Origin: Arthrobacter sp. 135MFCol5.1
GTDB lineage: Bacteria > Actinomycetota > Actinomycetes > Actinomycetales > Micrococcaceae
NCBI RefSeq assembly: GCF_000374865.1
Contig: NZ_KB895454.1
Coordinates: 248,001 to 312,000 of the forward strand
Length of the DNA stretch: 64,000 nucleotides
Direction: 5' to 3'
Within the stretch, counting starts at the first letter, position 1. Each line of letters opens with the position of its first letter. The translations under genes were made by a program, and so were the position numbers. Under the pieces are notes generated by a model. That model did no database searches. It was not told the origin of the DNA and saw only the letters and a program-made list of their open reading frames with translations. Shown piece after piece: positions 30,457 through 41,346 of this stretch.

Positions 30457-31481
30457 CAGATGCTCTCCTTGATGGGCGCGGCGGTGGTGTAGGCCGGGGC
30501 CCGGGTTGCGGCTGGTTCGCGGGAATCCCCGGAGAGCAGCAGGTACAGTGCGGCCATCCGAACGGACACGCCGTTGCGGACCTGTGCCAGGACGGTGGAC
30601 CGGGGTGAGTCGGCTGCGGCGGCGCTGATTTCCAGGCCCCGGTTCATGGGACCTGGGTGCATGATGATGGTGTCTGTCATGCCGAGGTCGTCCAGGGCGC
30701 GGAGCCGGTTGTCGTCGAAGCCCCAGCGGCGGGAGTATTCCCTGGTACTGGGGAAGAACGAGGCGTTCATGCGTTCGCCCTGGACCCGGAGCATCATGAC
30801 GGCGTCCACGCCGTTTGCCAGGGTTTGGTCGAGGTCATAGCTGACACTGCAGGGCCATTGTTCGACGCCGACCGGCAGCAGGGTGGGTGGCGCCACCAAG
30901 GTGACCTCCGCGCCCAGGGTCCGGAGCAACCAGACGTTGGACCGTGCCACGCGTGAGTGCAGGACATCGCCGACGATCGCGACGCGCAGGCCTTTGAGGT
31001 CTGTTCCCTCCGACGCCGTTCCGGCCAGCCGCGCCCAGTGCCGGCGCATGGTGAAGGCGTCCAGGAGGGCCTGGGTGGGGTGTTCGTGGGTGCCGTCACC
31101 GGCGTTGATGACGCCGGCGTCGATCCAGTCCGTTGCGGCGAGCCGATGCGGCGCGCCGGAAGCCCAGTGGCGGATGACGACGGCGTCGGCCCCCATGGCG
31201 GACAGCGTCTGGGCGGTGTCCTTGAGGGATTCTCCCTTGGATACCGAGGACCCCTTCGCGGCGAAGTTGATCACATCGGCAGAGAGCCGCTTGGCTGCGG
31301 CTTCAAAGGAGATCCGGGTCCGGGTGGAGTCCTCGAAGAAAAGGTTGACCACCGTGCGTCCGCGCAGGGCCGGGAGTTTCTTGACCTCCCGCTCGCCCAC
31401 GGCAGACATTTCCTCGGCGGTGTCCAGGATGCGGATGGCATTTTCAAGGCTGAGGTCCTGGGTGGACAGGAGGTGTTTCAT
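30456..31481 (-). CDS. pyrB: Aspartate carbamoyltransferase, catalytic subunit
   Basis: PyrB condenses carbamoyl phosphate and aspartate. The carbamoyl-phosphate loop [13 protein letters not shown] is at residues about 48-60, [15 protein letters not shown] follows, and the aspartate-binding region closes with [11 protein letters not shown]. It has 341 residues; the C-terminal 20 residues are variable. No pyrI regulatory subunit is seen, as expected outside enterics. ATG 31481 overlaps the pyrR stop by 4 bp (ATGA). Confidence 0.97.
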   Translation of the reverse strand: MKHLLSTQDLSLENAIRILDTAEEMSAVGEREVKKLPALRGRTVVNLFFEDSTRTRISFEAAAKRLSADVINFAAKGSSVSKGESLKDTAQTLSAMGADAVVIRHWASGAPHRLAATDWIDAGVINAGDGTHEHPTQALLDAFTMRRHWARLAGTASEGTDLKGLRVAIVGDVLHSRVARSNVWLLRTLGAEVTLVAPPTLLPVGVEQWPCSVSYDLDQTLANGVDAVMMLRVQGERMNASFFPSTREYSRRWGFDDNRLRALDDLGMTDTIIMHPGPMNRGLEISAAAADSPRSTVLAQVRNGVSVRMAALYLLLSGDSREPAATRAPAYTTAAPIKESI

Positions 31482-32065
31482 GCGCCGCCCTCGATCACGA
31501 CTTCGTTGACCGGTGATCCGCCTTGGGGTGTGTCGGTCTCCTCGAGCCGGACCCGTACCTTTTCGGCGGAGGAGGTGGGCAGGTTTTTGCCCACATGGTC
31601 AGCACGGATGGGAAGTTCGCGGTGGCCCCGGTCGATCAGGACGGCCAACCGGACGATGCGCGGGCGGCCGAGGTCAACGAGGGCGTCCAGAGCGGCGCGG
31701 ATGGTGCGTCCCGAGTACAGGACGTCGTCAATCAGCACCACTACCTTGTTGTCGATCCCCGTCCGGGGCAGTTTGGTGGGGTACGGCGGCCGGGTCCCCT
31801 GGTGGGAAAGATCGTCGCGGAACATGGTGACGTCAAGCTGGCCCACGATGGCGGCGGCGTCCACGGTGGCGTCGGCAGCCGCGATTTTTTCGGCCAGCCG
31901 GACAGCCAGCGGGTATCCGCGGCGGGGAATGCCCAGCAGGACCAAGTCCCGGGATCCCTTGTTGGCTTCGAGGATCTCGTGGGCGATACGAGTGAGTGCC
32001 CGGTCGATGTCCGCCTGGCTGAGGACAACCCTGGCTGGAACCGGTGCGCTGGTGACAGAAGTCAA
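31478..32065 (-). CDS. pyrR: PyrR, pyrimidine operon regulator / uracil phosphoribosyltransferase
   Basis: PyrR binds pyr mRNA in response to UMP and has uracil phosphoribosyltransferase activity. The PRPP-binding motif [21 protein letters not shown] is intact. The start is TTG 32065, 7 bases after AAAGGGGAG, giving 195 residues; GTG 32092 is in frame but has no ribosome site. It heads the pyr operon. Given the very short leader, control is more likely translational (as shown for mycobacterial PyrR) than by attenuation; that is inference. Confidence 0.95.
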   Translation of the reverse strand: MTSVTSAPVPARVVLSQADIDRALTRIAHEILEANKGSRDLVLLGIPRRGYPLAVRLAEKIAAADATVDAAAIVGQLDVTMFRDDLSHQGTRPPYPTKLPRTGIDNKVVVLIDDVLYSGRTIRAALDALVDLGRPRIVRLAVLIDRGHRELPIRADHVGKNLPTSSAEKVRVRLEETDTPQGGSPVNEVVIEGGA

Positions 32066-32098
32066 CGCTCGTCTCCCCTTTCCCCGCCTCACAGGACG

Positions 32099-32127
32099 GA
32101 ATTAAAAAAGGAACATTTGCTGTTCAA
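32099..32127 (-). promoter_or_regulatory. Candidate pyr operon promoter with an embedded palindrome
   Basis: On the minus strand TTGAAC (32122-32127) and a weak TAATTC (32099-32104) are 17 bp apart. The -35 and spacer contain the perfect inverted repeat GAACAGCAAATGTTC (32111-32125; arms GAACA / TGTTC, 5-base centre). Transcription would begin near 32092, leaving about 27 bases before the pyrR start. The palindrome may be an operator of an unidentified regulator. Confidence 0.4.
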
Positions 32128-32242
32128 AATTACCACATCGCCTCGCCGTGCCTGCGCCCGGGAGACGCGTTGCTGGTCACATCGGCTGGCGCGGATTCGT
32201 GGTTCCTTGGCGCTCCGGCGCCCCCCGCCTAGGCTTTCCGTT

Positions 32243-33517
32243 ATGCCGACGTATCCGCAGCAACCAACACCAGGGCTCCCCGAGGACCCCTACCGCGAAG
32301 CACCCGGGCCGGTCCCCCGGCAGGCCAACCCCAGCTGGATGGGCCAGGTCCATCCAGGACACTACCGCCCGGCACCGGGGCACGGCGGCCAGCCCCTGGC
32401 CACGGTCGGTCCGCACCTCCCGGGGACTGCGCTGCGGGTATCCCGGGCACGGACCGGACTGGCGGGACTGTCCATCGCAGGCGGTGTGCTCGCGTTCCTG
32501 AGCCTGTTCCTGGTGGTCCCGTTCCTGCTGTCCAATACCGGCGCCGGCGGATTCCTGATCGGGTTCCTCGCGTCCCTGGTTCCTTTGTCAGTGGTCCTGG
32601 CGGCGGTCCACATTATCGACAGGTGGGAACCGGAGCCGAAGCGGCTGTTGTTGTTTGCCTTCGTGTGGGGTGCTGCGGTATCCGTTGCGGTGACCCTGCT
32701 CATCCAGCCGTTCTTTGTGATCGCGTTCCAGTTCACGGACCAGGCGGACCTGCAGACGTATATGGCCACCGTGCAGGCGCCCGTGGTCGAGGAATTTGCC
32801 AAGTCCCTGGGCCTGCTGATCATCCTGCTGGCAGCGCGACGGCAATTCGACGGGCCCGTTGACGGCGTCGTTTTTGCCTTCACCATCGCCGGCGGGTTCG
32901 CCTTCACCGAGAACATCCTCTACTTCGGCAGGGCCGTGGCCGAATCGGCTTCCCCAGCCAGCGACCTCGCCCAGATCTTCTTCCTCCGCGGCGTGATGTC
33001 GCCCTTCGCGCACGCGATCTTCACCGGAACCACGGGACTGGTGATGGGGTTCGCCGCGCGGAAGTGGCATACCGGAGCGTCCGTGGGAGCCTTCCTGGCA
33101 GGGCTGCTGCCGGCCATGTTCCTGCACAACAGGTGGAACAGCATGGGCAGGGGCTTCCTGCTGGACTACATCATGGTCCAGGTTCCGATCTTCCTGCTGG
33201 CGGTGGCAGGCATCATCTTCCTTCGGGTTGCCGAGAAGCGCCTGACCCGGCAGCGGCTGCTGGAGTATTCGGCCGCGGGCTGGTTCACGCCGGACGAGGT
33301 GCAGCTCCTGGCGACCCCCGCCGGAAGGCGCACGGCGTTGTCCTGGGCCGCCACCGCGGGCCGGAAACCGCAGATGAAGCAGTTCCTGAAGGCGGCCACA
33401 CAGCTCGCGAATATCCGCCAGCGGATCCTGAGCGGGCGGGACGTGCCTCTTCACCAGGCCGAGGAGCGGCACCAGCTCCAAAGGATCCTGGAGCTCCGGG
33501 CGGCCATCGCCCGTTGA
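32243..33517 (+). CDS. PrsW-family intramembrane protease
   Basis: PrsW proteins are glutamic-type membrane proteases; in B. subtilis PrsW cleaves an anti-sigma factor. The motifs are present: PVVEEFAKSLGLL (EExxK), FAFTENILYF (FxxxEN) and SPFAHAIFTGTTGL (Hxxx). The 424 residues comprise a Pro-rich cytoplasmic N-terminus of about 75 residues, eight or so membrane helices, and a charged cytoplasmic tail of about 100 residues. ATG 32243 gives the MPTYPQQPTPGLP start; the frame is open upstream. The substrate is unknown, and no anti-sigma gene is adjacent. It diverges from pyrR. Confidence 0.9.
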   Translation: MPTYPQQPTPGLPEDPYREAPGPVPRQANPSWMGQVHPGHYRPAPGHGGQPLATVGPHLPGTALRVSRARTGLAGLSIAGGVLAFLSLFLVVPFLLSNTGAGGFLIGFLASLVPLSVVLAAVHIIDRWEPEPKRLLLFAFVWGAAVSVAVTLLIQPFFVIAFQFTDQADLQTYMATVQAPVVEEFAKSLGLLIILLAARRQFDGPVDGVVFAFTIAGGFAFTENILYFGRAVAESASPASDLAQIFFLRGVMSPFAHAIFTGTTGLVMGFAARKWHTGASVGAFLAGLLPAMFLHNRWNSMGRGFLLDYIMVQVPIFLLAVAGIIFLRVAEKRLTRQRLLEYSAAGWFTPDEVQLLATPAGRRTALSWAATAGRKPQMKQFLKAATQLANIRQRILSGRDVPLHQAEERHQLQRILELRAAIAR

Positions 33518-33525
33518 GAACGCAG

Positions 33526-33557
33526 AAGGGGCCCGCCGGATGTCCGGCGGGCCCCTT
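33526..33557. terminator. Bidirectional terminator between the PrsW-family gene and nusB
   Basis: A perfect 15-bp stem AAGGGGCCCGCCGGA / TCCGGCGGGCCCCTT with a 2-base TG centre lies 8 bases after the PrsW-family stop and 36 bases beyond the nusB stop. It can serve both convergent genes. Confidence 0.85.
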
Positions 33558-33592
33558 GGCGTTCGGCTGACGCCGCAAACCTGGGCTCTTCG

Positions 33593-34003
33593 CTAGGCGA
33601 GCAGCGAAGGCTTCAGCTGTTGCAAGCGCCCGAGCAGGCCGTTGATGAACTGCGGAGACTCATCCGTGGACAGCGTCTTGGCCAGTGCAACGGCTTCGCT
33701 GACCGCCACTCCGTCGGGGACGTCGTCGTTGTACAGGAGCTCCCAGGTACCGATGCGGAGGATGATGCGGTCCACTGACGGCATCCGTTCCAGGCTCCAG
33801 CCCTGCGAGTAGGTCTCCAGGAACTCATCAATGGCTGCCTGCTGGGACACTACGCCCTCAACGATTTCCAAGGTGTAGGGGTTGACCACCTGGTCGGTCT
33901 TTTCCCGGCGTGCGCGGAGCACGTCAAATGCCGAAACAGAGCGTTGCTCCGCCTCGAAAAGAACATCCAGTGCCCTGTTGCGGGCTTTACCGCGGGCGCT
34001 CAC
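33593..34003 (-). CDS. nusB: Transcription antitermination factor NusB
   Basis: NusB with NusE (S10) forms the boxA-binding part of the rRNA antitermination complex. The 136-residue all-helical protein begins SARGKARNRALDVLFEAEQR, the family signature, and ends with ALAKTLSTDESPQFINGLLG. GTG 34003 overlaps the efp stop by one base. It is last in the aro-efp-nusB run. Confidence 0.97.
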   Translation of the reverse strand: MSARGKARNRALDVLFEAEQRSVSAFDVLRARREKTDQVVNPYTLEIVEGVVSQQAAIDEFLETYSQGWSLERMPSVDRIILRIGTWELLYNDDVPDGVAVSEAVALAKTLSTDESPQFINGLLGRLQQLKPSLLA

Positions 34004-34566
34004 TACTCGGTGACCCGGCCCAGGTAGCTGCCGTCGCGGGTGTCCACCTTGACCTTGGTGTTGTTCTCGATGAACAGCGGCACCTGGATCTCGTAACCCG
34101 TTTCCAGGGTGGCAGGCTTGGTGCCGGCGGACGAGCGGTCGCCCTGCAGGCCCGGCTCGGTGTAGGTGATTTCGAGGACGACGCTCGGCGGCAGTTCGAT
34201 GTAGAGCGGGTTGCCGTCGTGGATGGCGATGTTCACCATCTGGTTCTCCAGCATGAAGTTGGTGGCGTCCCCCACCGTGGCCCCGGAAACGGTGATCTGG
34301 TCGTAGTCGGAGGTGTCCATGAACACGAAGTCCGCGCCGTCCTGGTACAGGTACTGGTAATCGCGGCGGTCGACGGTGGCCGTCTCAATCTTGAGGCCGG
34401 CGTTGAAGGTCTTGTCGACAACCTTGCCGGACATCACGTTGCGCATCTTGGTGCGGACAAAGGCGCCGCCCTTGCCGGGCTTGACGTGCTGGAACTCGAT
34501 GATGTTCCACAACTGGCCCTCAAGCTTCAGGACCGTTCCGTTCTTAATGTCGTTAGTGGTTGCCAC
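34003..34566 (-). CDS. efp: Elongation factor P
   Basis: EF-P rescues ribosomes stalled at polyproline. The 187-residue protein has the KOW-like N-terminal domain with the tip loop [12 protein letters not shown], whose Lys position is the functional residue, and two OB domains ending [15 protein letters not shown]. No EF-P modifying enzyme gene is present in the window. GTG 34566 follows AGAGGAAA at 3 bases. A 173-bp gap upstream contains a TTGACA (minus, 34654-34659) without a good -10, and a 7-bp GC hairpin. Confidence 0.97.
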   Translation of the reverse strand: MATTNDIKNGTVLKLEGQLWNIIEFQHVKPGKGGAFVRTKMRNVMSGKVVDKTFNAGLKIETATVDRRDYQYLYQDGADFVFMDTSDYDQITVSGATVGDATNFMLENQMVNIAIHDGNPLYIELPPSVVLEITYTEPGLQGDRSSAGTKPATLETGYEIQVPLFIENNTKVKVDTRDGSYLGRVTE

Positions 34567-34739
34567 TGGTTTCCTCTGGTTCCTTTATCCGGCCGTGTGG
34601 GCCAGGTGCTGTATGCCGGGCGGGCAAACCAAAGCGGCCCGCCTGCACGTGTTTGTCAAAAATCGCGTGGATGCAAAAATTCCACAACCATTCTACCGGT
34701 AAATACCGGGCAGCTTGTCCGCTGCCGCCGCCTACCTCC

Positions 34740-35257
34740 TCAGCAGGCCAATTCCAGGATGTCCCGTGCACGCTGGAGCGCCACGGTGGAGGAATAGATT
34801 TGGGCAGCATCCGCGGACTGCGCCACCCGCAGGTCCAGCGCCTTGGAGAACGACTCAACGGCGGCCGAGGTCTGGCCGGCTGCGTACTGGGCCTTGCCCA
34901 GGAACTGCAGTGCCAGCGCTTCGCGGGGCGTGCCGTGCACCTCGGCCAGGAGTTGCCGGAACAGCTCTATGGCGCGGTCCATCCGGTGGGTGACGCTCAA
35001 TACCTCGGCTTCGAAAACGCGCAGCCGGAACGATTCCGGGTCCTTGAACCGTGCTTCGGCCAGCAGTTCAGCCGCTTCGGAGGCATGGCCCTCGACCAAC
35101 AGGACGAAAATGTGGTCCGCGGGGTCGGTGGAGGCCGACAGGGCTTCCCGGACAGCGTCCTCGTTGACGATCTGGGGCATCAAGGTATCCGGGTTTATGC
35201 GGATGCCGGGAAATCCGGCCTGGGGCCAGTCGGCGGTGCCATTCATGTCGCCCTGCA

Positions 35258-35258
<1 letters not shown>
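34740..35258 (-). CDS. TPR-like helical repeat protein
   Basis: A 172-residue protein of alternating amphipathic helices; residues about 95-150 (RAIELFRQLLAEVHGTPREA, LALQFLGKAQYAAGQTSAAV, ESFSKALDL) match tetratricopeptide repeats in period and in Ala/Gly/Leu placement. No signal or membrane segment is seen. ATG 35258 overlaps the aroB stop (TGATG); ATG 35246 is an alternative. It lies between aroB and efp, where mycobacteria have aroD and pepQ, so it appears specific to this lineage. The partner is unknown. Confidence 0.75.
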
Positions 35259-36914
<1,656 letters not shown>

Positions 36915-36915
<1 letters not shown>

Positions 36916-38111
36916 TACTGGCCGATCGAGTCCAGGGAAGCCGGGATGTTGTCCAGGTAACCCTTGATGTTGCGGGCGGTTTCCGGCACGGAGTCACCAC
37001 CGAACTTTTCCATGACAGCTTCGGCCAGGACCAGTGCCACCATGGCCTCGGCCACGACGCCCGCAGCCGGGACGGCACAGACGTCGGAGCGCTGGTGGTG
37101 GGCCTTGGCCGGTTCGCCGGTGCTGACGTCGATGGTGCGCAGGGCGCGCGGCACGGTGGCGATCGGTTTCATGGCGGCGCGGACCCGGAGGACGTCGCCG
37201 ATGCTCATGCCGCCTTCGATACCGCCGGCCCGGTTGCTGGCACGGCCGATCCGGCCCTTGCCGTCACGGACAATTTCGTCGTGGGCGGCTGAACCCCGGC
37301 GTGCAGCGGTCAGGAAACCGTCGCCCACCTCCACGCCCTTGATGGCCTGGATGCCCATGAGCGCTGCGGCCAGCCGGGCATCGAGCCGGCGGTCCCAGTG
37401 CACGTAGCTGCCAAGTCCCGGCGGAAGCCCGTAGGCGAGGACCTCGACCACGCCTCCCAGCGTTTCGCCTTCTTTGTGCGCGGCGTCGACCTCCGCAACC
37501 ATCGCGTCGGAGGTTTCGCGGTCGAAGCAGCGCAGCGGATCCGTGTCCAACGCGATGACATCGCCGGGCAACGGCAGCGGCCGGCCTTCGGGCACGGTGA
37601 CGCTGGCGATCGAGACGGTGTGGCTGACCAGTTCGATGCCGAGGTGCCGGAGGAACCGGGCTGCCACGGTGCCGAGGGCCACCCGGGTTGCCGTTTCGCG
37701 GGCGCTGGCGCGTTCCAGGACAGGACGCGCTTCATCAAACCCGTATTTCTGCATGCCGGTGAAGTCGGCGTGGCCCGGACGGGGCCGCGTCAGCGGTGCG
37801 TTGCGGGCCTGGTCGGCGAGGAGTTCAGCGTCAACGGGGTCGGCAGACATGATCTGCTCCCATTTGGGCCATTCGGTGTTGCCCACCTGGATGGCGACGG
37901 GACCGCCCTGGGTGCGGCCGTGCCGTACACCGCCAAGGATGGTGACCACGTCCTGCTCGAATTTCATCCGTGCGCCGCGGCCGTAGCCGAGCCGGCGGCG
38001 GGCCAGGGAGTCTGCGATGTCCCCGCTGGTGATTTCCACACCAGCCGGGACGCCCTCAATAATTCCCATCAAAGCCGGGCCATGGGATTCACCGGCAGTC
38101 AACCAACGCAT
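36915..38111 (-). CDS. aroC: Chorismate synthase
   Basis: AroC eliminates phosphate from EPSP to give chorismate, using reduced FMN. The N-terminus [20 protein letters not shown] is canonical, as are [15 protein letters not shown] and the C-terminal [18 protein letters not shown] 38111 gives this start (398 residues); ATG 38120 lies three codons upstream but is too close to its ribosome site. It follows aroE by 26 bp. Confidence 0.97.
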
Positions 38112-38137
38112 AATTTCCATCCTGCCACGTAGGGCGG

Positions 38138-38998
38138 TCAGAACGCCCGTCGGGCAAGGCCGACTGCGTCACACATCACATCTATGACAGCTGCGTTAAC
38201 GTCTTCCCCGCGCCGGGTGAAAAGCCGCACCTGCTCCACCGCCTGGTACAACAGCATCTCCAGGCCGGGCACCACGCGGCCGCCTCCGGCCTGCCACACA
38301 GAGGCCACCAGGCTGGGCCAGGGATCGTAGGCGACGTCCAGGAGGACTCCCGGCGTCGTCGTCTTCAAGGCGGCGATTTCGGCGGCGAGCCCGTCGGCCG
38401 CGCGTGGCGGCAAGGTGGAGATGACGACGTCGGCTTCCGACGTCGGGCGCGCGGCGGCGGTGAGGGGGCGGACCTCCAGCGCGACCCCCAGGCTGCCCGC
38501 AGCGGCGCGGACGTCCGACGTCCGCGACGAATCACGGACGTACACCTGGACCGTGGTGGTGCCAAGTTCCTTGAGGGCAGCAACAGCCGACGCCGCCGTG
38601 CCGCCGCCGCCGAGGATGACGGCGGACGGCGCCGCAGCCGTCCCGGCGTGGCGCAGGGCATTCACGATCCCCGGGACGTCGGTGTTGGAACCTACCGTCT
38701 TCACTGCGCCGCCGGATTCCTCGAAGGTGACTGTGTTCACGACCCCCAGGGTCTGCGCCACTCCGCGGACTTCGTCCACTTCATCAAGCATGGCGGTCTT
38801 CAGCGGCATGGTCACCGAGAGCCCGCGCCAGCCGGGCTGGTTCCGGATCTGGCGCATGAACGACGGCAGCAACTGCTCGGTGACGTCGATGGCCGTGTAG
38901 CTGATGGCCGCGCCCAGCCGCTCATACGCCGAAAGGTGCAGCGCGGGAGACTTTGAGTGGCTGATCGGGTGGCCCAGGACGGCAGCCCGCAGGCTCAT
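38138..38998 (-). CDS. aroE: Shikimate dehydrogenase
   Basis: AroE reduces 3-dehydroshikimate with NADPH. The shikimate-binding [14 protein letters not shown] starts at residue 9, [10 protein letters not shown] carries the catalytic Lys, and [20 protein letters not shown] is the nucleotide-binding loop. It has 286 residues. ATG 38998 overlaps the mltG stop by 4 bp (ATGA). Confidence 0.95.
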   Translation of the reverse strand: MSLRAAVLGHPISHSKSPALHLSAYERLGAAISYTAIDVTEQLLPSFMRQIRNQPGWRGLSVTMPLKTAMLDEVDEVRGVAQTLGVVNTVTFEESGGAVKTVGSNTDVPGIVNALRHAGTAAAPSAVILGGGGTAASAVAALKELGTTTVQVYVRDSSRTSDVRAAAGSLGVALEVRPLTAAARPTSEADVVISTLPPRAADGLAAEIAALKTTTPGVLLDVAYDPWPSLVASVWQAGGGRVVPGLEMLLYQAVEQVRLFTRRGEDVNAAVIDVMCDAVGLARRAF

Positions 38999-40743
38999 GT
39001 GCAGCGGCCCGCGTTAGCCTTGCACCACGCGTTGTATTGCTCAACGTTGACGTTATGTTCGGCGAGCGTCTTCGCGAACTTCGTTTCGTTGGTGTCCAGG
39101 TTGACGGTCACCCAGTACAGGTAGTCATTGGACTTGGGCCGTGCTGCCGCGTCGATGGCAGTCTTGCCGGGCGAACCAATGGGGCCCGGCGGGAGTCCGG
39201 GGTTGGCATAGGTGTTGTACGGGTTGGACTTGTCCTTACGCTGGTCATCCGTGAAGTTCAGGCTCTTGGTGCCCAAGCCGTAAGTCACCGCCGAATCCAC
39301 CTGGAGGAAACCGCCGGTCTGGTCGTTCGGCTTGAGCCGGTTATAGATCGCACCGGCCACGTCGCCGTAATCGGCCTGGCCACCCTCGGCCTGGACAATG
39401 CTGGCCACAATGACGGCCTCGTACTGCTTGGCGGGGTCGGTGATTCCCTGCGACACCAGCTCATCGGTGGTGGCTTTCACGAGGGCCTGCAGGATGTCCT
39501 TGGCCGGGGTTCCGAGCGGGAAGCGGTATTCTCCGGGGGCGAGGTAACCTTCAAGGTTCTTCGCGTTTGCCGGCAATCCAAACTGGGCAGGCTGGTTGCT
39601 CAGGGCCTGCAGCTGCTGGATGGAAACGCCCGAACCCTCGGAAACTGCCTGCAGCGACTCACCGATCCGCAGACCTGCGCTCAGGGCGAAGTAGATGACC
39701 TTGGACTTGTCTTTGCCGGCCAGGACATCAACGGCGTCGGCGTTCTTCATTTCGGTCTTGAAGACGTAGTCGCCCGGCGACAGCGTTGCGCCGGAGGCAT
39801 GGAACGCCTGCATGAAGGTGTCGGCATTGGCGACGACCCGCTGGTTCTCAAGGTCCACAGCTACGGACCGGGTGCCCTCGCCGCTTGCCACGGTCACGTG
39901 GACCTCGCCGGTCCCCGGTCCGGGGAAGTCCGATGGCTTGCCGCTGCCGAGGAGGGGCTTGAGGAACTGCGCGCCCACGGCCACGGCCGTCACGAACACA
40001 GCGAGCGTCAGGAACAGCGCCAGCAACCTGCGCCGGCGCCGGACCTTCTTCGAGGGCCGGGGCACTGACTGGGCTGCCGAGGACACGGGAAGCAGCTCAT
40101 GGGCGGCATCCGGGTGGGCAGCATCCGTATGCGCATCGTCGTGGTATCCGGCGTCGTATGAATGGTCGTCGGGGATTTCCCCGTAATGGTGCCCGTCGGC
40201 GTCATGGTGGCCGTCGGCGAAGGTGGCGTGGTCCGGGTGGTGGGCCACGTCGTCGTGGTGCTGTACGTCCTGGTGGTGTGCAACGTCCGCGTAGGCGTAC
40301 GCGTCCCCGGGGTGCTCCGTATCCGGGACATGCGCCAGCTCCTCGTGCTGGTGTACGTCGTCGCCAACCTGCACGTCGTCATGCGGCGGCGCAACGGCGT
40401 CGTGGTGGGTTCCGGCGGAAAGCCCGTTACTCCAGGCTCCAGCGGGGTGGGAGTCACCGGGGTGCGGTCCGTCCTGGATGGATCGCGGCGCATCGGGGGC
40501 AGCCGGCACGTCCTCGGCGCCCGGCAGCGGAGCAAAGGTTGGTTCTCCGGCCGAGGGTGCGGTTGCCGGCGGCGCGACGGGAGGCGGCGGGACCTCGCCC
40601 GTCTCATAGGCCTGCTCGGGGACGGCGTCGTGGCCGCCGGTATTGAGGCTCTTTTCGCGTGCGCGCAGTTCCTTGCGGGTCAACGGCCTCGCGTCCCCGG
40701 CGTCCTGCGGGCCGGAAGTGTCGTCAATGTTGGCAGGGCTCAC
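38995..40743 (-). CDS. mltG: Endolytic murein transglycosylase MltG (YceG) with a His/Asp-rich N-terminal region
   Basis: MltG cleaves nascent glycan strands at the outer face of the membrane and sets chain length. The 582 residues comprise a charged N-terminus, a striking segment at residues 112-215 with 23 His and many Asp, a basic stretch (KKVRRRRR), one membrane helix (about 239-258), a LysM-like region (GLRIGESLQAVSEGSGVSIQ), and the YceG domain with VASIVQAEGGQADYGDVAGA, which holds the conserved catalytic Glu. E. coli MltG has 340 residues; the extra length here is the cytoplasmic N-terminus. GTG 40743 overlaps the ruvX stop (GTGA). Confidence 0.95.
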   Translation of the reverse strand: MSPANIDDTSGPQDAGDARPLTRKELRAREKSLNTGGHDAVPEQAYETGEVPPPPVAPPATAPSAGEPTFAPLPGAEDVPAAPDAPRSIQDGPHPGDSHPAGAWSNGLSAGTHHDAVAPPHDDVQVGDDVHQHEELAHVPDTEHPGDAYAYADVAHHQDVQHHDDVAHHPDHATFADGHHDADGHHYGEIPDDHSYDAGYHDDAHTDAAHPDAAHELLPVSSAAQSVPRPSKKVRRRRRLLALFLTLAVFVTAVAVGAQFLKPLLGSGKPSDFPGPGTGEVHVTVASGEGTRSVAVDLENQRVVANADTFMQAFHASGATLSPGDYVFKTEMKNADAVDVLAGKDKSKVIYFALSAGLRIGESLQAVSEGSGVSIQQLQALSNQPAQFGLPANAKNLEGYLAPGEYRFPLGTPAKDILQALVKATTDELVSQGITDPAKQYEAVIVASIVQAEGGQADYGDVAGAIYNRLKPNDQTGGFLQVDSAVTYGLGTKSLNFTDDQRKDKSNPYNTYANPGLPPGPIGSPGKTAIDAAARPKSNDYLYWVTVNLDTNETKFAKTLAEHNVNVEQYNAWCKANAGRCT

Positions 40744-41339
40744 TGTTGCCTTCCATTATCTGAAAATCGGGCCGTGTCTGCGGAGATGGCGCGGACTGGT
40801 TCGTCCACCCCACCGGCCCCCAGGTCCACGGTCGGGGATGGCGCTGTCACGCGTGAGCCGACATCCGCTCCCCTGGCTTTCTGCATGTCGATGGCGTGCT
40901 GAAGGATACCCACCGCCGCGACCTGATCAACTACTTTACGGTGGTTCCTGCTGCTCATGCCAGCTTCGTGCAGGTTCCGGTGCGCCGTAACGCTGCTCAG
41001 CCGCTCGTCCACGAGGTTCACCGGGACCGCCAAACCGCGGGCGGAAAGCTCTTCAACCAGCAGCAGGGCGTAGTCCGTGGCCATCCTGGCGGACGCGTGT
41101 TCTTCGCCCTTCATGGTGCGCGGCAGTCCCACGAAAACCTGGACGGCTCCCTGTTCCTCCGCCAGTTTGGCGATGACCCGCACGTCCGAGTTCTTCTTGG
41201 CGTTCCGGTCAAGGGTCTTGTAGGGCGTGGCCAGGATCCCGTCGCGGTCGCACAGGGCCACCCCTACCCGGACGGTGCCCACGTCCACCCCCAGTTTGAC
41301 GCCCTGGGGGTAGCCGCCGGCAGCTGCAGGATTGGTCAT
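40740..41339 (-). CDS. ruvX: RuvX/YqgF-family pre-16S rRNA nuclease or Holliday-junction resolvase
   Basis: RNase-H-fold nuclease. The acidic sites are in GVDVGTVRVGVALCD, VGLPRTMKGEEHASA and VNLVDERLSSVTA. The E. coli homologue matures 16S rRNA 5' ends, while the mycobacterial RuvX resolves junctions, so the name is uncertain. ATG 41339 (MTNPAAAGG) gives 199 residues; a longer open frame upstream runs into alaS. The C-terminal 45 residues are a Pro/Ser-rich tail. It lies 7 bp after alaS. Confidence 0.93.
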   Translation of the reverse strand: MTNPAAAGGYPQGVKLGVDVGTVRVGVALCDRDGILATPYKTLDRNAKKNSDVRVIAKLAEEQGAVQVFVGLPRTMKGEEHASARMATDYALLLVEELSARGLAVPVNLVDERLSSVTAHRNLHEAGMSSRNHRKVVDQVAAVGILQHAIDMQKARGADVGSRVTAPSPTVDLGAGGVDEPVRAISADTARFSDNGRQQ

Positions 41340-41346
41340 GACAGGA

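Noticed and set aside
32111..32125. LexA/SOS box at the pyr promoter
   Set aside because: The actinobacterial box is GAAC-N4-GTTC. Here the spacing between GAAC and GTTC is 7, so it does not fit.
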